A DNA stretch of 64,000 nt from NCBI GenBank assembly GCA_033182465.1, contig CP137318.1, forward strand, positions 2,480,001-2,544,000, written 5' to 3'. Below are positions 34,616 through 47,264 of this stretch, piece by piece (position 1 is the stretch's first letter; each line of letters starts with the position of its first letter). Both the position numbers and the translations under genes were made by a program. The notes under the pieces were generated by a model. That model made no database searches, was not told where the DNA came from, and saw only the letters and a list, made by a program, of their open reading frames with translations. Origin of the DNA: Sanghuangporus weigelae. Taxonomy: Eukaryota > Basidiomycota > Agaricomycetes > Hymenochaetales > Hymenochaetaceae.

Positions 34616-35190
34616 ATGTGAGTCGATGCGCTTGCTATTCATACGATTCCTATCTATCAAACGTAACCGTTCGTTCCAGTTCAAGCTCCGTCCAATTCGA
34701 ACCTATTCTGCTTCTAATAATTATCGCTCATCGTTGTATTTCACGATCGAACCAGCCTGAGAATTCTTATCGGTGACGAAGTATGCTTCACTGTGTCAAC
34801 GATGCCCTGCTGATAAACAACTAACTTATCTTGGATGGATTACATTAGACCTCATCGAACGTATCGTTGGCTTCTGGTTTCCCGAGCGAGATCTTTCTTC
34901 AGGGCCAGAATTACTCAGTAAGGTATTTCATCTTCAATACATGAATAGCCATCCGAGCAGGCTGGACCCTGAAAAGCGGTCACCTCTTCAATAATTCTTC
35001 GGTTTAGTTTTGAGGACGAAAAGACTTGTATGTACAGTACACAAAGAACTATCTAACCCTATTGGGTAACTCACGATCGTCCTCACGACCAAGCGCTAGC
35101 GCCGATCCATTGAGTTGAACACGTGACCGAACTTCTGATTGAAGAAACTACGCGTCGCCGACACCGTTCTCCTTTCAGTGCGCCGCAAAC
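34616..35190. promoter_or_regulatory. ureD 3' end and SEC39 promoter
   Basis: 575 bp between tandem genes. A 73-codon plus-strand frame at 34773-34994 has no recognisable features and is probably chance. Confidence 0.45.
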
Positions 35191-38100
35191 ATGGCCGGGA
35201 TTGGTCTTACCGAACGCTGGATAATACTCAAGGATGATGAGGTCTCCAGCTCGCTCGTGAAAGATCTGCTCTGTCCGGTGCAGGACGATCTTTGGGTAGC
35301 CGCAGCGTGTGCAGACCGCGTACTCGATGACGTTGATGCACAACGTACCCTGGTTGACCTTGGGCTCGAAAGGACGAATTCTGCTATTAGTCGCGTCAAA
35401 GATGCGATTCATAAGCTACGCTCTGGATGCGAGAATCCGAAATCGGCTCCGAGCTCTCTTATGAGCTACTTTAACGAAAATCTTACGGACGCCCACCTTT
35501 GTCGAATCCGATCAATCTTACTGAGACGTCGAGACCGATTGAGGACGTTCGGAGAGATCATGGAAAATATGGAGACACAACGCTGCTCGGAAACTGGTCC
35601 TGGAAGAGCAGCAGACATTGAGGAAGAAGCTTGGGACGATCCGTGGGGAGATGATAATCCTGAAGCCGGCCCATCATCTACCGCCGAGAAGCCAGCGATT
35701 CCACCAATACCGCTGTCCGTCTTTCTTACGGAGGATATATCCCTCATATGTCTGTCGCTGGCATCCCAAGCTCAATTTGCAGCACTCAAAGTATTGACCA
35801 TCCGCCACTCTTCGGAAGTTTTCCCTCTTCGTTTCGAACTTATTTCGCGTTTTCCTCTCTTTATTGATCCTTCCAAGTACCGAGATTTCCTTCCGGCGCT
35901 TGATGTTCAGAGTGGGAAGGAGCTACAACCTCAGGGAACTCCCTGGAGAGCGGAACCAGATCTCGCGGAGTCGGATGACGTTGAATGGGCACTGTCGCAA
36001 ATTGATGGACTTCCGAAGGAGTCAAATATCACGGATTTCATTATGCAACAAGTGTTCTGCAAGAGGACTGGACTTGTCAGTGCCGAAGAGTTGGTATCGT
36101 GGTACAAGGCGCGCGTTGAAGACATTGTCTCGTCAACTGGCATGGTTGACATGGCACTCAGTCTAGTTCAACATGGAGTATCTCAGGGTATCCTTGGCTT
36201 GGATGAACTCGGAGAAGACCTAACATTGCTTGCGCGTCTTACGTATGACGCTTCAGGACAAGATGACGAGCCAAGCGAACCTATTAGTCTCGCCGAATGG
36301 ACAAATCTCGAGCCTCGAGAAGTTGTCCGCCTATATCTCGCACAGAGCACACCGGAGACAGTGGTCAATGATATTCGCAGACTCGTTATGCCGTACCTGT
36401 TCGTACTCGAGTCACGCTGCGAACGCGCCGGCAAGCCAGATCCCTGTTTGGTACGGCGGCTGTTGTACGACTGGATTCTTAGCACAGAGCTTGGCATGAT
36501 TGTTCCGATCTTCGAGGCGTCGAAGCCGACTCAATTGGCTTCACAAAGGTTGATATCGGATGATGAAGATCTCGCGCGACTAGCATTGGCATGTCTGTAT
36601 GGCAGCAATAGCGTCGATGACTGGACAAATATGAGCCGTATATTCGAGTGTTTACCAGCGTGGAGCTTCGGACCAGACGAAGACCAGGAGGATGAAGCGG
36701 ACACAACGGTTACGTCACTCAACTCATTCCTCGCGCCGACCACGTCTCGCCCTCAAGTATCTCCGATCAACCTACTCGTTTTCTTCAAGCCTCTGCCCGT
36801 AGAATCTCTTTCACGGGCACTTGACATCCTTGATGTGCATCTGGAGTCTGGTGAAATACTGGCAAGATGGGGAGTCGGCGTCCCTTTGCGCTGGTTCTTG
36901 CAGAGTGCTCGTGACGAAGTGCAACAGCGCGCCTGGGCGATGAAGATGGCCAGGCAGACAAATGCCCCCATTGGAGATCTTGACAGCGAGGACATTTGGT
37001 TGTCCCTATTGGAAGATATGCTGAAACTGGCTCGACCTGAGGAAACAGATACTTATTCCGCTTTTGGCGCATTGTCCGGTGATACTATCCGGCAGATATT
37101 TTTCAGGGGACTATTAAGCACAGGAAGTAAGTGTTAAAGCTTTGAATGCGGATATGCTTGATGATCTCTTTTAGGATTCGCTATCGCTAAGCATCTGATT
37201 CAGCCGCGACACGGCGGAAGACTACTTGATCCGCATACGGCGGACGATATTTGTCTTGACTGTTCACGCGAATTCTACGATAATGCAAGCTCTGGTAATT
37301 ACAATCATGGTGACATGAAGCTTGCCTACGACTGGTGAGAACAGTTCTATATCACAGTACCATCTGACTTAGTCTCAATTGCAGCCTGTCTGTTGCGCCT
37401 CAAACATACAGAATACAAAAAGAACGAGATTTCATCGAGGCAACAAGTCGTATCTCTTCTTTCAATGTCACGTCCCGATCAGGCGTTCCTATGCTACCAA
37501 TCGAAATTCGTCTGACCAAGGACAAACTGAGCCTCATTTCGCGCATCTTATCCAGTAATGAAACTGCGTACAGGCACGTTGAGGTCCTCCTTGAGCTAGT
37601 TCGAAAGCTCGGCTACCAAAATGACGGGCTTGCCGAAGTGAAGACTTTGGCGATGGTTGCGGACACTGCGCTTCAGGCAGAAGACTTCCCGCGTGCCTTC
37701 GAGGTCAGTGACCGTATGATCAAAGCGGTGCTGCGTCTCCGACAAAATGCGCCTCTTGGAGCGGATAGCGAACCAGTACGAGAAGCGGTCGAAGTATGCT
37801 GGGTTGCTTGTTACCAGCTGGGTAGACAATCAGAGGCGCAAGACGTTGACAAGAAAATGAGCCTGTTGGGCCGGGCTCTGGAATTATGTCCAGCGGACAA
37901 GATTGTTGACATTCTAGCATCCTGGCGTAAGCTCGAGGCAGAACAGATCGAACTAAGACGAGAACAGACAAGCTTACGCCATTCGCGAGACGGAAATACA
38001 ATCAAACGGGCTGGTCGTGCCAGAGACAGGACATCAAATTTATCGTCCAGACTTCAGAATCTTCATATGCCATCTCCGGCACTACCTAGTGCGTCGGCTC

Positions 38101-38276
38101 TGGCTTCGCACACCTTTAATCGCGTAGCCGCTGCGTTTCCTTTTGGGATGCATGGTCGATCAGACGAAGAGAGGAGTCGCAGTCGAGAGCGCAGCCCAGA
38201 TGTACAATCTCAGGCTCGGCATGCATTGCGGAAAGGTGTTGGGTGGCTTCTTGGTGCGGACGAAGACGAGCTATGA
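35191..38276 (+). CDS. SEC39: Sec39-domain protein of the Dsl1 tethering complex
   Basis: Helical tether subunit for Golgi-to-ER retrograde COPI vesicles (Dsl1/NRZ complex; animal relative NBAS). Exons 35191-37126, 37175-37334 and 37385-38276 give about 995 aa. It is all-helical. Recognisable blocks include ISLICLSLASQAQFAALKVL, TIRHSSEVFPLRFELISRFP, KLAYDCLSVAPQTYRIQKER and the following DFIEATSRISSFN, the usual Sec39 C-terminal signature. A WDDPW motif within an acidic insert at about residues 145-160 is typical of fungal Sec39/NBAS. The C-terminal about 60 residues are basic and Arg/Ser-rich. Confidence 0.88.
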
Positions 38277-38653
38277 ACTATTGCTTAGGTTATTATACTG
38301 TCTTACATGTTCCGCAACCGAATCCATTGGATGTATGTGAAAATGCATATGTTTGAATGCAGCGTGAGCAAATTGCTCGTCAAGAAAGGACTGAAATGGC
38401 CAGTAGTCAAGAATAGAAAGAACAAACACAAGTAGTGTGAACTGAACAATGAGTATTAATATGTTATAGAAAGGAACGCATCTAAAATAGTAATGGCAAC
38501 AAACCGTGACCCAACAATAGCGGGTAAGGACGAAAAGCAAACAAGGGTATAAATAGCCAATAGTAATAATGAAAAGCTCTCTGTGGCGCGAAAGGGACAC
38601 AAGATAGTTACAGATAGAATAAAGTAAATATAATAATGGGCCATGGAATTGCT
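38277..38653. other. Convergent intergenic gap
   Basis: 377 bp between the stop of SEC39 and that of the next minus-strand gene; AT-rich, with AATA/TAAA runs suited to 3' end formation. Nothing coding seen. Confidence 0.55.
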
Positions 38654-41287
38654 TTAACTGTCGTTACCACTTGCAAATCTGGCTCCGTGTCCAGTCTTAG
38701 CTCGGGGGCGATGAAGCACGCCAGTGTTGGAAACCTTCCTCTCCTGGGATAGCGATCCTCCCCGACCGCATACTTCACAGACGTCTCCTGATTTCAGGTC
38801 ATCAATCTCGGCTCTAAGATCCCGAATCTGTCCTTCTAATTCCCATATTTGCCGTTGCCAAGTTATACGAGACGCGCGTATCTGGTCCTTCAAAGCAACA
38901 ATGATGGCCGACTGCTCTTCATTCTCTCCGGTAGTGAAGCGGTCTCCATTAGAGGAATCCGCTACGCCAGCAATATTGAATCCCGCATTCACAGGAGAAG
39001 GAATCAGATCGCTTGATGCAACGGTAGTTGGTGATATCAAAGACGCAACGTCTGCATTTCTGGGAGAATCTGGTTTCTGGTCTTCGGCCAAAAGGTGCTC
39101 CGCGAAATTCTTCGAGAAGAATGCCGACACTGGCCGTAGCTTGAGGGACCGAAATTCAGTGATATCTGCCGGAGCACTACTCGGCATTCTGGGCGATGTC
39201 GGTAGATGTAGTGCTTTAGGTGAATCAGATTTTCGGGTGTGCATCATCTGGGAAGGGGCATGCGAACTCGGCGGAGAAGATATCTTGATCGACAACGAGG
39301 GTCCCGTCTTCTTTGAACCCGAATCATCGCTGTTGACATTCGGAGGAACAACGGCGGGAACAGGTACACGGTGAGTGGATATTTTTGGCGGACGTGCAGT
39401 ACAGGGAGAATTGGTATCATCGGATTGGGACCAAGCACGCGATCCTATGAGCGGAAGTGGCGGTGGAACTTCCGGTATCTTATCCTTTTCCCTTGCGTTG
39501 AACAGTTTCATGAAGCCACTCCTTTTCGGACGAAGTACTTTGCCACCTGCCGGACCAATAGGGCTGGGGTGCTTATTGCCGGCGGGAGAGATTGGTGAAG
39601 GCATATCGTCCATAACAGTCTTCTTGTTGTCCACCGAAAGGAGAGGCAGCACATGTTTTGCCTTGCCAGCCCCGCTAGTAGATCTGGCCCTAGGCGTGAA
39701 ATCATTGTCGTCGACATTAGACGCCGGGAAGCTCACAGCACTGGTCGTCGCACTCCGGTTCCTTTCTCTTGCTCGTGCTTGAGCTTGTTCTAAGCTAATG
39801 AGATTGTAGGGGGTTGCGGTAGGGAAACCGCCATTTTCGACCAGACATGGCGCACTGATAGGCCCTAATTTAGTTTCCCTCTTTGATCGTTTCTGTTCCT
39901 TCAGCTTTTCTGCTTCATGGCTGATCTGCTCTGCCCTCAGTATCTCGACTCTGGATGCTGAAGAAACAAGAGAAAAGTCAGATGTGGGTGGAGTGGAGGT
40001 CTCCATTCCAGAGGTCGACGTTAAAGAGGCAGATAGCGTCGAAGACGAATGAGTGACGGTTACAGTTTCTTCGGAGGTAGCGAGTGTGGCCACAGAATCA
40101 TTCCTTATGACATGTGAATGCTCAGCATTTTGCTCTTCTTTATTGAAGGTGTTCTTGCCCTGGCTCCGATGATACGCGGATAGAAGAGCGGGGTTTGCGT
40201 AAGGATGCATATACGCAGAGTCGATATCATGGGCAGGAATAGGAGACGGCGAGCGCGCCCGAATACTTGTTGTCGTAAATTCCGACCGATTGGGGCTAAT
40301 TGAATCGCGCCGGGGACGACAAGATGCCGGAGAATTGCGACCCGAAGAACGTTCAGTAAATACAGCAGAGCGAGGAGACAGGGGTGGGTAATAAGATCCC
40401 GTATCTGATGCACTGGCGGGACCGGATGCAGAACGATCCCGGTTCAAGGCAAGACGGCCGACGGAGAGCTTATGAGGAAGGCGACCAGCGGAGGGATTTT
40501 GGCCGATGGCAAGCGAAGTGGAAGACATGGAAGCCTGCGCGAGCGCACTGAAATTAGCATTGAAGAACTGTCAGCAACCGAGTTAAAACCGGAAGATCAA
40601 AGCGAATTGTACTAACTGAATCGCGCTTCGCGAAGTGCTACTTGCGACGGTATTGGTTGTAGTCTCGAATGAATACTTGCCCTTTACTGGCATGCCTGAA
40701 TCAAAACTAGGTCTAGGAGCAGGCGATTTGGACCCAAATCCAAGACCTCGCATCAGACCAGCTTTTTTGCCACTGAAGACGGAAGCATTATCGTTGCCAC
40801 CGATATCCGAGTCTCCGTCGGAGAGGCTGCCTTCGTCCTCTTCCCAAGGTGCGCGACTGTGTACGCGCATTTTGGGACCCATTAAGCTGAGGCGCGTCTC
40901 CGGATCCTCATCTTCATCAGGGACCAGATTGGAGTCATCCTCAGTATCTACGATATGGGAACCTGATTCCGAATAAGCATCCGTATCTTCAGAAAGGTCT
41001 AAAGAAGAAGCATTGGGGTCTGCGAGACGCTCTTTGGGCGAAAGAGGTGGGTATACGTCGTGTCCGTCATGATAGTCATGGTCTTCATTATAACGATTTA
41101 AGCGGGGGACAGGAGTTGTTGGGGTGTTGCGATAGGGATTATTATCGAAGTGGCTGTACAAAGAAGGAGAGTCTGAACGGTCTGAGAATATAGATATGCG
41201 TGTGGGTGGCGGCGGGACGTCTGCACGTTGAGCACGCTGGTCGAGGAGGGCACGGACGTGGTCATCACTGCCGCGAGGGCCAGGCAT
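38654..41287 (-). CDS. Unknown Ser/Pro-rich protein with C-terminal coiled coil and CxxC
   Basis: Family not recognised. Exons 40617-41287 and 38654-40547 join in phase 2 and give about 854 aa. The donor is GTTAGT, slightly off-consensus; joining gives SRSAIHALAQASMSSTSLAI. If that intron is not real, the second exon could be a separate gene starting MSSTSLAIG at 40528. Most of the protein is predicted disordered, with acidic (EDTDAYSESGSHIVDTEDDS) and Ser/Pro-rich tracts. Near the C-terminus a short helix (RQIWELEGQIRDLRAEIDDL) is followed by DVCEVCGRGG, half of a possible zinc site. Probable fungal-specific regulator; function unknown. Confidence 0.75.
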
Positions 41288-41556
41288 GGCGGGGAGGTAG
41301 GAGTGTAGAAGAGAAAAAGCTCGGTGGAAATGGTCTGAGTCCAGGAAGTGAACAGAACAGCGGACCCAACCTTATTCCCAACCCGCGAACAGATCTGATC
41401 GACCGGACAATGCCGATCATCAGTCGATCATCACTATCAATTAATTAATTATATCAATTATGTAATACATGGAATCAGTTTTCCTTTCTCACACGTAAAA
41501 AAAACATACTCAGCATTTGTCACCGTGACTCCCAGCTCTCTTGCCATTCATCAGCC

Positions 41557-42026
41557 ATGGACTCAGCCCAAGAACTACACCTCGCCCCATCATCTCAAGG
41601 GAGAGAATCAGGAAAGAATTGGAAAGCTCAGAAATCTGCAACGCGGTGAGTCGTATCAATTCTTTCTCTCACACTATAGAGTTTCTGATTCAAACTCTCC
41701 ATAGCCGGACTCATCTTCCCGACGGTGTCAAATCCAAGAGCTGGGAGGAAAGAATGGAAAGAGAAAAGAGGGCAGCCGCGGTAAAGAAGCTCGAGACAGA
41801 GTTGAAGGAAGAGAAACAAGCTGAAATCAAGCGACGAAGGGAGATCACCTTGGAAAGGAAAAAGGCAGCAGAAGAACGTCAGAGATTAGAAGAGGACAAA
41901 GCAAAGGTACGCGTCTTCGTCTTCTGGACACCACTTGCTCTTAACTTATTCTCCTCCTAGATGGGTGCTCGCAAGGCTGCACGCTTACGACGGAAAGCAG
42001 GTCGGACTAAGAAAATAAATCAATGA
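41557..42026 (+). CDS. CGR1: rRNA-processing protein Cgr1
   Basis: Small basic nucleolar protein involved in 60S pre-rRNA processing. Exons 41557-41645, 41705-41906 and 41961-42026 give 118 aa. KNWKAQKSATRRTHLPDGVK, SWEERMEREKRAAAVKKLET, EIKRRREITLERKKAAEERQ and the end MGARKAARLRRKAGRTKKIN are near-identical to fungal Cgr1. The protein is one long charged helix. The start at 41557 (MDSAQELHLAPSSQGRESGK) is the only frame leading into KNWKA. Its stop lies 44 bp from the convergent VPS18 stop. Confidence 0.95.
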
Positions 42027-42070
42027 TTTGAATGAAAATATATTATGCCAGCACATTCAAACGCGAGCTA

Positions 42071-45000
42071 TCATATCTGCCAGGAATCGTCGTCTTCTCC
42101 CTCCTTTATGAATGGCTTATCTAGACCAACGACCACTCCTTCACACAGTGGACATGATCCGGCCAGAAGCTCGTCCAGTTCCTCCCGAGCTTTCTCGGCT
42201 TTCCTTGCCAGGTCGTTCTTCTCGCCCTTTTCACCCACGTTCCACATTCTATCCAATCCTATTCGATCGAGTCCCGTGGACCACATTCCCGCGCTAATCA
42301 CTGACGCCAAAGATTCCGGAACAATCAAATCCCTCAGCTTATCTCCTGCTGATAGTATATTCCGACCTAAGGAGTTGGCGACGCGTGCACTATTTTGCGC
42401 TGATGCCGTGAAGTTGGCTGATAGCAGCGTTCTCTGGTTCGTATTACGAGTACTCGGGTTGGTGGGTGGTCCTGGGACAGGCGATGTGATAGAGGGCCTG
42501 TCTGTCGGTAACTGTTGTGCGGATTTCACAAGGTCATTTTGTAACGCAATCATTCGGCGAAGCGATGCAGCGGGAAGATACTCTTTTGCCTGTAACAATT
42601 CTACCGCATCAGTATATGGCACATTCCAAGTAGAAAACTGTATCACTCACCAATCCGATGAGACAATCGACATGGAACGAGTGCTGGCATGGGAATACAT
42701 AGAACTGGCGCGCAAGAAGCGAAAAGTGGCATTTGGTACATCGGTCTGCGGCATCAATAACAACGAAGCGGTTCCGCAGAGCGTTTATCTCTGCTTTGAT
42801 TGCTTCCGCGTTTCTTGTCGTTTCATCCATCTCCGCCTTGAGCGAATCAATGTGGGCGGAATAACCTTCCAGGGCAGTACAAATTTCCTCCTTGAAATCG
42901 TCAATGACGACGAAATCAGGGAAGAATGGAAGAATGTCTTCAATTTTTAATAAGTCTGTATTGTCCAGGAACGCCATTGCACTTCGAAACTCTCATCAGA
43001 AACCCATTGGTAAATATATATGGGAGCCAACTTACCTCTTGATGTCCTTTTTATCTTGAACAACGTATTTTGCGATTTTCAGCCACAATTTCTTCCGCAG
43101 CTGCTGGTCATCTTCTGGCATATCAGCGTTTACTTTCGCAAGCTCCAAATCTCCCTTCTCAAGCGCCAGATCTACGCTGTTCTCCCACAGACCCATCTTT
43201 GAGTAGATGAGCACGCAAGAGCGCGTTTTGCCTGCCTGGATGCACAGACGCAGCGCATAGTCAAGATCATAGTAAGGTTTGTCGGTAATTGAGTCCACTG
43301 GTGAGGTCGAAAGGAAGCGAAGAAGTGGTCCTTCGTCATCACCTCCAGCATGAGACGAGCACGATACATGAAGCGTGATAAGAAGATTGTGGATTATCGG
43401 CGACTTATTCCCTTGAGTGAACACAACGTGATTAAGATACCGAATAGCATGATTCGGTTGTAGAGGGTCTCGCGGAGCAGCGGACGAGAGTTGTCGTGTC
43501 CGCAGCAGAGCAGACACGAGTCTCAGAGGGTCAAGAGCAGGTTGCCGTAACCAAGACTCTACCGTTTCTCGGGGTACCTGGCGCATAAGAACAGGAGCAA
43601 AACGATAGTAGAGTTCCAGGTTGGATTGACGATTTATAACATCAATCGCCTTCGTCCACTCCTCTTCGAGGATCCAATGTTCCGCGACTCGCTCGAGGTC
43701 ACCTATGACGGTAGCAAAGTGCAAGTATATGTCGTTGCGTCCGTGGTTTTGTATTAATTCGTAGACGGTTTTAGCATCCAAGTCGGCCTTGTAAGTCTCA
43801 AGGAAATGTCTCATCTCCTCTTCGACAAGAATCAATGCAGTCCTGAGATCCTCCACATCGTGCGAGACCGATTCAGAGGCGGCAACATCCTCTAGTTCAT
43901 TGCATCGCGAAAGATATAATTCGACAAGCCACGTCGCCAACATCATTCGTTGAGTTAGATCCTTAAACCAAACGTCAGACCTGTAACATTTAGATTCAAC
44001 CGTAATAAATTACCGATTTCCTTGTTCGCTCTAATCTTGATATGAGGTAGTATCGGAGAGCCTCTCGTTCTCCAGCGTCAATAAGGCCCAATGTTACTTC
44101 CTCGAAGCTGGCAGAGCTTTGTGCATAACATTGGGCTGACTGAATGTAACGGCCATCCTTGAAGAACCTGTCCGCCTGAGCGATTAATACTTTGTCGCGC
44201 TGGCCCGCCGTCTGGAGATAATCTCATCAGATAATGATAACCACGAGGAGAGGACGGGTATCACCTTTGCATATCGAAGCGCTACTTCAAACTCTCCTTT
44301 CTCAAGATATACCTTCCAGATGTCCCGAGTCTCATTTGATATGTTAAGCTCGAACAACGAAGAGTCTGTGTATACCCAATACGTCTTTCGAACGGGATCT
44401 GTAGTTATTCCTCGGACTTCCTCATTCGATTTCTGTCCAGAAGGATGAGCAGTGTAGATGCACAGTCACAAGGATACTCACCAGAGGAAGAGCCTCTTTA
44501 TACACCAGAGCATCATTCAGATTACATATACCAATGACGCGGTCTTTGTATAGAAGCAGAAAGTGGAACTCAGTGAGACTCATCGACAACGGTCCAGGTG
44601 ATGGAGAAGAGCCGCTCTTCGGACTTGTTGATGGTGAATCAATGTTTGGGTAAGGGAGAAGTTGAGCAGAGTCGATGAATTCATCGGAATTCGACGAAAG
44701 ATTCATAGTTCCATGATAGATACCCTGAGCTTCATCAGCATTCAGTAATTAGCCTTCCGTCTAATTGTCGCAGCAACAAACCTGTCATCCAAGCCATTGC
44801 TTTCGGAAGTGACTGAGCTTGATCCGCGTTCGATGTAAAGAAGTGAAGCTCGGAATTTGGAGTCTCGCCAGGAAGTTCGAGAATTTCTGTCTTCAATATG
44901 AGTAACCGTGCATGACGAGGCAAGTGTGTCACTTACTTGGTGCAGTATCACGATACCTGGCAAACAGCGGAGCGAAAAGCCTATTGCTATCTTCTGGTCG

Positions 45001-45896
45001 TTTGTCCAAGCTTCCAGCAAGTTGGTATATCCGTGATGGAGTGGTGATTACGACAACGGCATGCTTTGGATCTAGAGGAGGTAACAGCTGAAACTGCAAT
45101 CCTGTGATTGGGGTTCGCTCCGGTAAAGAAAAGACAGGCGCTACGTATCGCTCCTGTGACTTGAAGAAGTCCTCTTCGGCGTCTAGGAGTGCTTCATGCA
45201 CGGTTCCGTTTCTGGCGCCAACGAGGAACTCCCGGGATGAAGTTGAATTGGACGCCGAGAGAAGGCCAGCCTTGTTCCAAGCAATACTCTCGATGACCAT
45301 CTTGAAGTTCTTGAGCTGCTTGAATTTCTTCCATCCGCGAAAGAGATACCAATTTTCTCCTTGTGTTGAAGTGACGATGAGATGCCGGCCCGAAGGATCG
45401 AGAAAGACCTTGTAAAGGGTCATTTCGTTTACTTTCCGCTGGATAGGAAGCTTGACGACTTGCTCGGGTCGTGAAAGCTCGATCATAACGACCAAGTTAT
45501 TGGACAGGCCCATGACGAGAAGATCAGAGGAGACCGCAAGTGAAATTAGAGGAGCAGGTGGCGAATATTGTACTCTCCCGAGCTCAAATATAGGAGCAGT
45601 GATCGCTGCAGGATTTGGGTATTGCCCTCCGTCAAGCTGCGACTGTGTCAGAACATGATTAAGACTGCGCGTAATACGGCGCTTACCGAGTGTGCTAGAC
45701 TGTCCAGATCCTCCTGCTCATCTGCCTCATCGTACGGAGAAGGCTCGAAGCCTTGGTAGTCGAAGTTCGGGAGGTCGAGTGCATTCCGTGACAGACCAGT
45801 AGACGGAGCGCCAGCGTGCTCGACAACTAACATGTAAAGAAAAGAGCTCAGTTAGGATAGTAACTGCATTCGAAGCCACGCACATTCGTCAAACAT
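42071..45896 (-). CDS. VPS18: Vps18/Pep3, HOPS/CORVET subunit with RING-H2
   Basis: Core subunit of the HOPS and CORVET tethers for endosome and vacuole fusion. Ten exons: 45884-45896, 45687-45826, 44937-45642, 44782-44886, 44482-44729, 44265-44432, 44014-44211, 43036-43961, 42651-42981 and 42071-42589, giving about 1117 aa. The N-terminal beta-propeller has LISLAVSSDLLVMGLSNNLV and MTAQGIYHGTMNLS. Then come the Pep3/Vps18 helical repeats, with DLTQRMMLATWLVELYLSRC and KMGLWENSVDLALEKGDLEL. A C-terminal RING-H2 is built from CTKCHFSLL, FPCQHSFHVDCL and, 130 residues on, CPLC. The first coding exon is only 13 nt (MFDE plus one base). Confidence 0.95.
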
Positions 45897-46086
45897 GGCG
45901 AGGTGAAAAACTTGAATTGGTTACGGTCACGATACGCGTGTAGTACGGTACGAAGAAGCGTTGGACGCGCGGATCGAACGCGTCGATCCCAAGCTATTTG
46001 CGGCCAAACTTCCTTACAGTTATGACCTCAGTCAGTATCACCTCGGACTGACTCATTCTACAACTACAATCTTTCGATAGGCCACC
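45897..46086. promoter_or_regulatory. Bidirectional promoter VPS18 / SHB17
   Basis: 190 bp between start codons. The SHB17 ATG is in the context GCCACCATGG. Confidence 0.45.
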
Positions 46087-47138
46087 ATGGCAGAACCAAA
46101 GCCTATGCCTCGTCTTTTCCTCGTTAGACATGGTGAAACTGAATGGACTCGCAATGGGTACGTTCCTGTCTCACATTCTCTTGCTTATTACTTTTTCTTA
46201 CTGCGTATCAACGTCCTCGCTTGTAGGCGTCATGTCAGTTGAAATCATTCGCCACTCTGAGAATTTTCTTGACATCTCCTTAAAGACTGGAAGAAGCGAT
46301 ATCCCACTGCTTCCCGAAGGCGAAGAGGCTATAAAGACTCGTGCACCGGTCCTGGTCGGCCAAGGCAGTAAGTATATGCATTATGTTCCGTCGCAGTGGA
46401 ACGCTAAACGCCACATCTCCTTCGACAATGGCAAATATAGAACTGCTGGATCCTGATAACATATGTCAAGCTTTCGTTTCTCCTCGCTTTAGAAGTCGTC
46501 GCACATTCGAGGTAATAATTGCATGCCTATCTTTCTTTTTATCTCATACAATATTCGACCCCCTCCCCACCCCTCGCAGCTCCTGTTTGCTGATGTTCCC
46601 AACCAACCCCCTCATACTTTCACCGAAGAGGTCCGCGAGTGGGACTATGGAGACTATGAAGGACTCACACCGAACGAGATCAAACAGAAAGACAGGTACT
46701 GGTCTATCTGGAGGACAGGCTGTCCCGGTGGCGAGAGCGCCGAAGAGATGACCAAGCGCGTCGATGCTGTCATTGACCAGGTACAAGAGTATCACAGACG
46801 CTATTTTGAAGAGGGAATCGGAAAACGCGATGTGCTTATCGTGTCTCATGGTCACTTCAGTCGTGTTATGATAGCGCGTTGGGTACAGTTCCCCATGAGC
46901 CTAGGTAAACAATATCCGACAGCTTTTCGCGTCTTAGCTGCTAGAACTAACGATTTTGCCTGATAGGAACACATTTCAACTTCGAGCCTGCTGGTGTAAG
47001 TCTCGCTGTATGAGGACCCGCTTGAACTTGGCTCATCATCTTTGACTTCAGATCGCGATTCTCAGCTATAACCATCGCAATCTAAAGGAGCCCGCCCTGA
47101 ACGCTCTGAACTTGAACGCGGACCACAAGATACACTGA
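46087..47138 (+). CDS. SHB17: Shb17-like sedoheptulose-1,7-bisphosphatase (phosphoglycerate mutase fold)
   Basis: Histidine-phosphatase enzyme that hydrolyses sedoheptulose-1,7-bisphosphate to feed riboneogenesis; the substrate is inferred from closest family resemblance. Seven exons (46087-46157, 46227-46233, 46286-46367, 46441-46511, 46580-46904, 46967-46995, 47052-47138) give 223 aa. The catalytic RHGE motif is in MPRLFLVRHGETEWTRNG. The RHTG motif is made only if the 7-nt exon is included. AFVSPRFRSRRTFE, the catalytic EVREWDYGDYEGLTPNEIK, PGGESAEEM and VLIVSHGHFSRVMIARW (second His) complete the active site. Other phosphoglycerate-mutase-family phosphatases are possible. Confidence 0.9.
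46227..46233 (+). other. SHB17: 7-nt microexon (GCGTCAT) of SHB17
   Basis: Flanked by CTTGTAG and GTCAGTT. Preceding exon ends AATGG and the next begins ACTGG, so inclusion reads Asn-Gly-Arg-His-Thr-Gly, the family's RHTG motif. Skipping it shifts the frame. Confidence 0.75.
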
Positions 47139-47264
47139 TCCATGCAATCGTCATTTCAAAGAGTAGAAGCTGGATTAGAGCCGTCAAAGCTGCTAGAAAG
47201 TAGAAAGGATTACAGTAGCTCGTGTACAGTACGACATCTTGGCGAGTAAACGCATAATGACCAG

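Noticed and set aside
34773-34994. 73-codon frame between ureD and SEC39
   Set aside because: No family resemblance, no splice or start-context support, and it sits in a promoter-sized gap.
41541-41640. Upstream reading frame starting MPFISHGLS as the CGR1 start
   Set aside because: It is out of frame with KNWKAQKSATRR; the ATG at 41557 leads directly into the family sequence.
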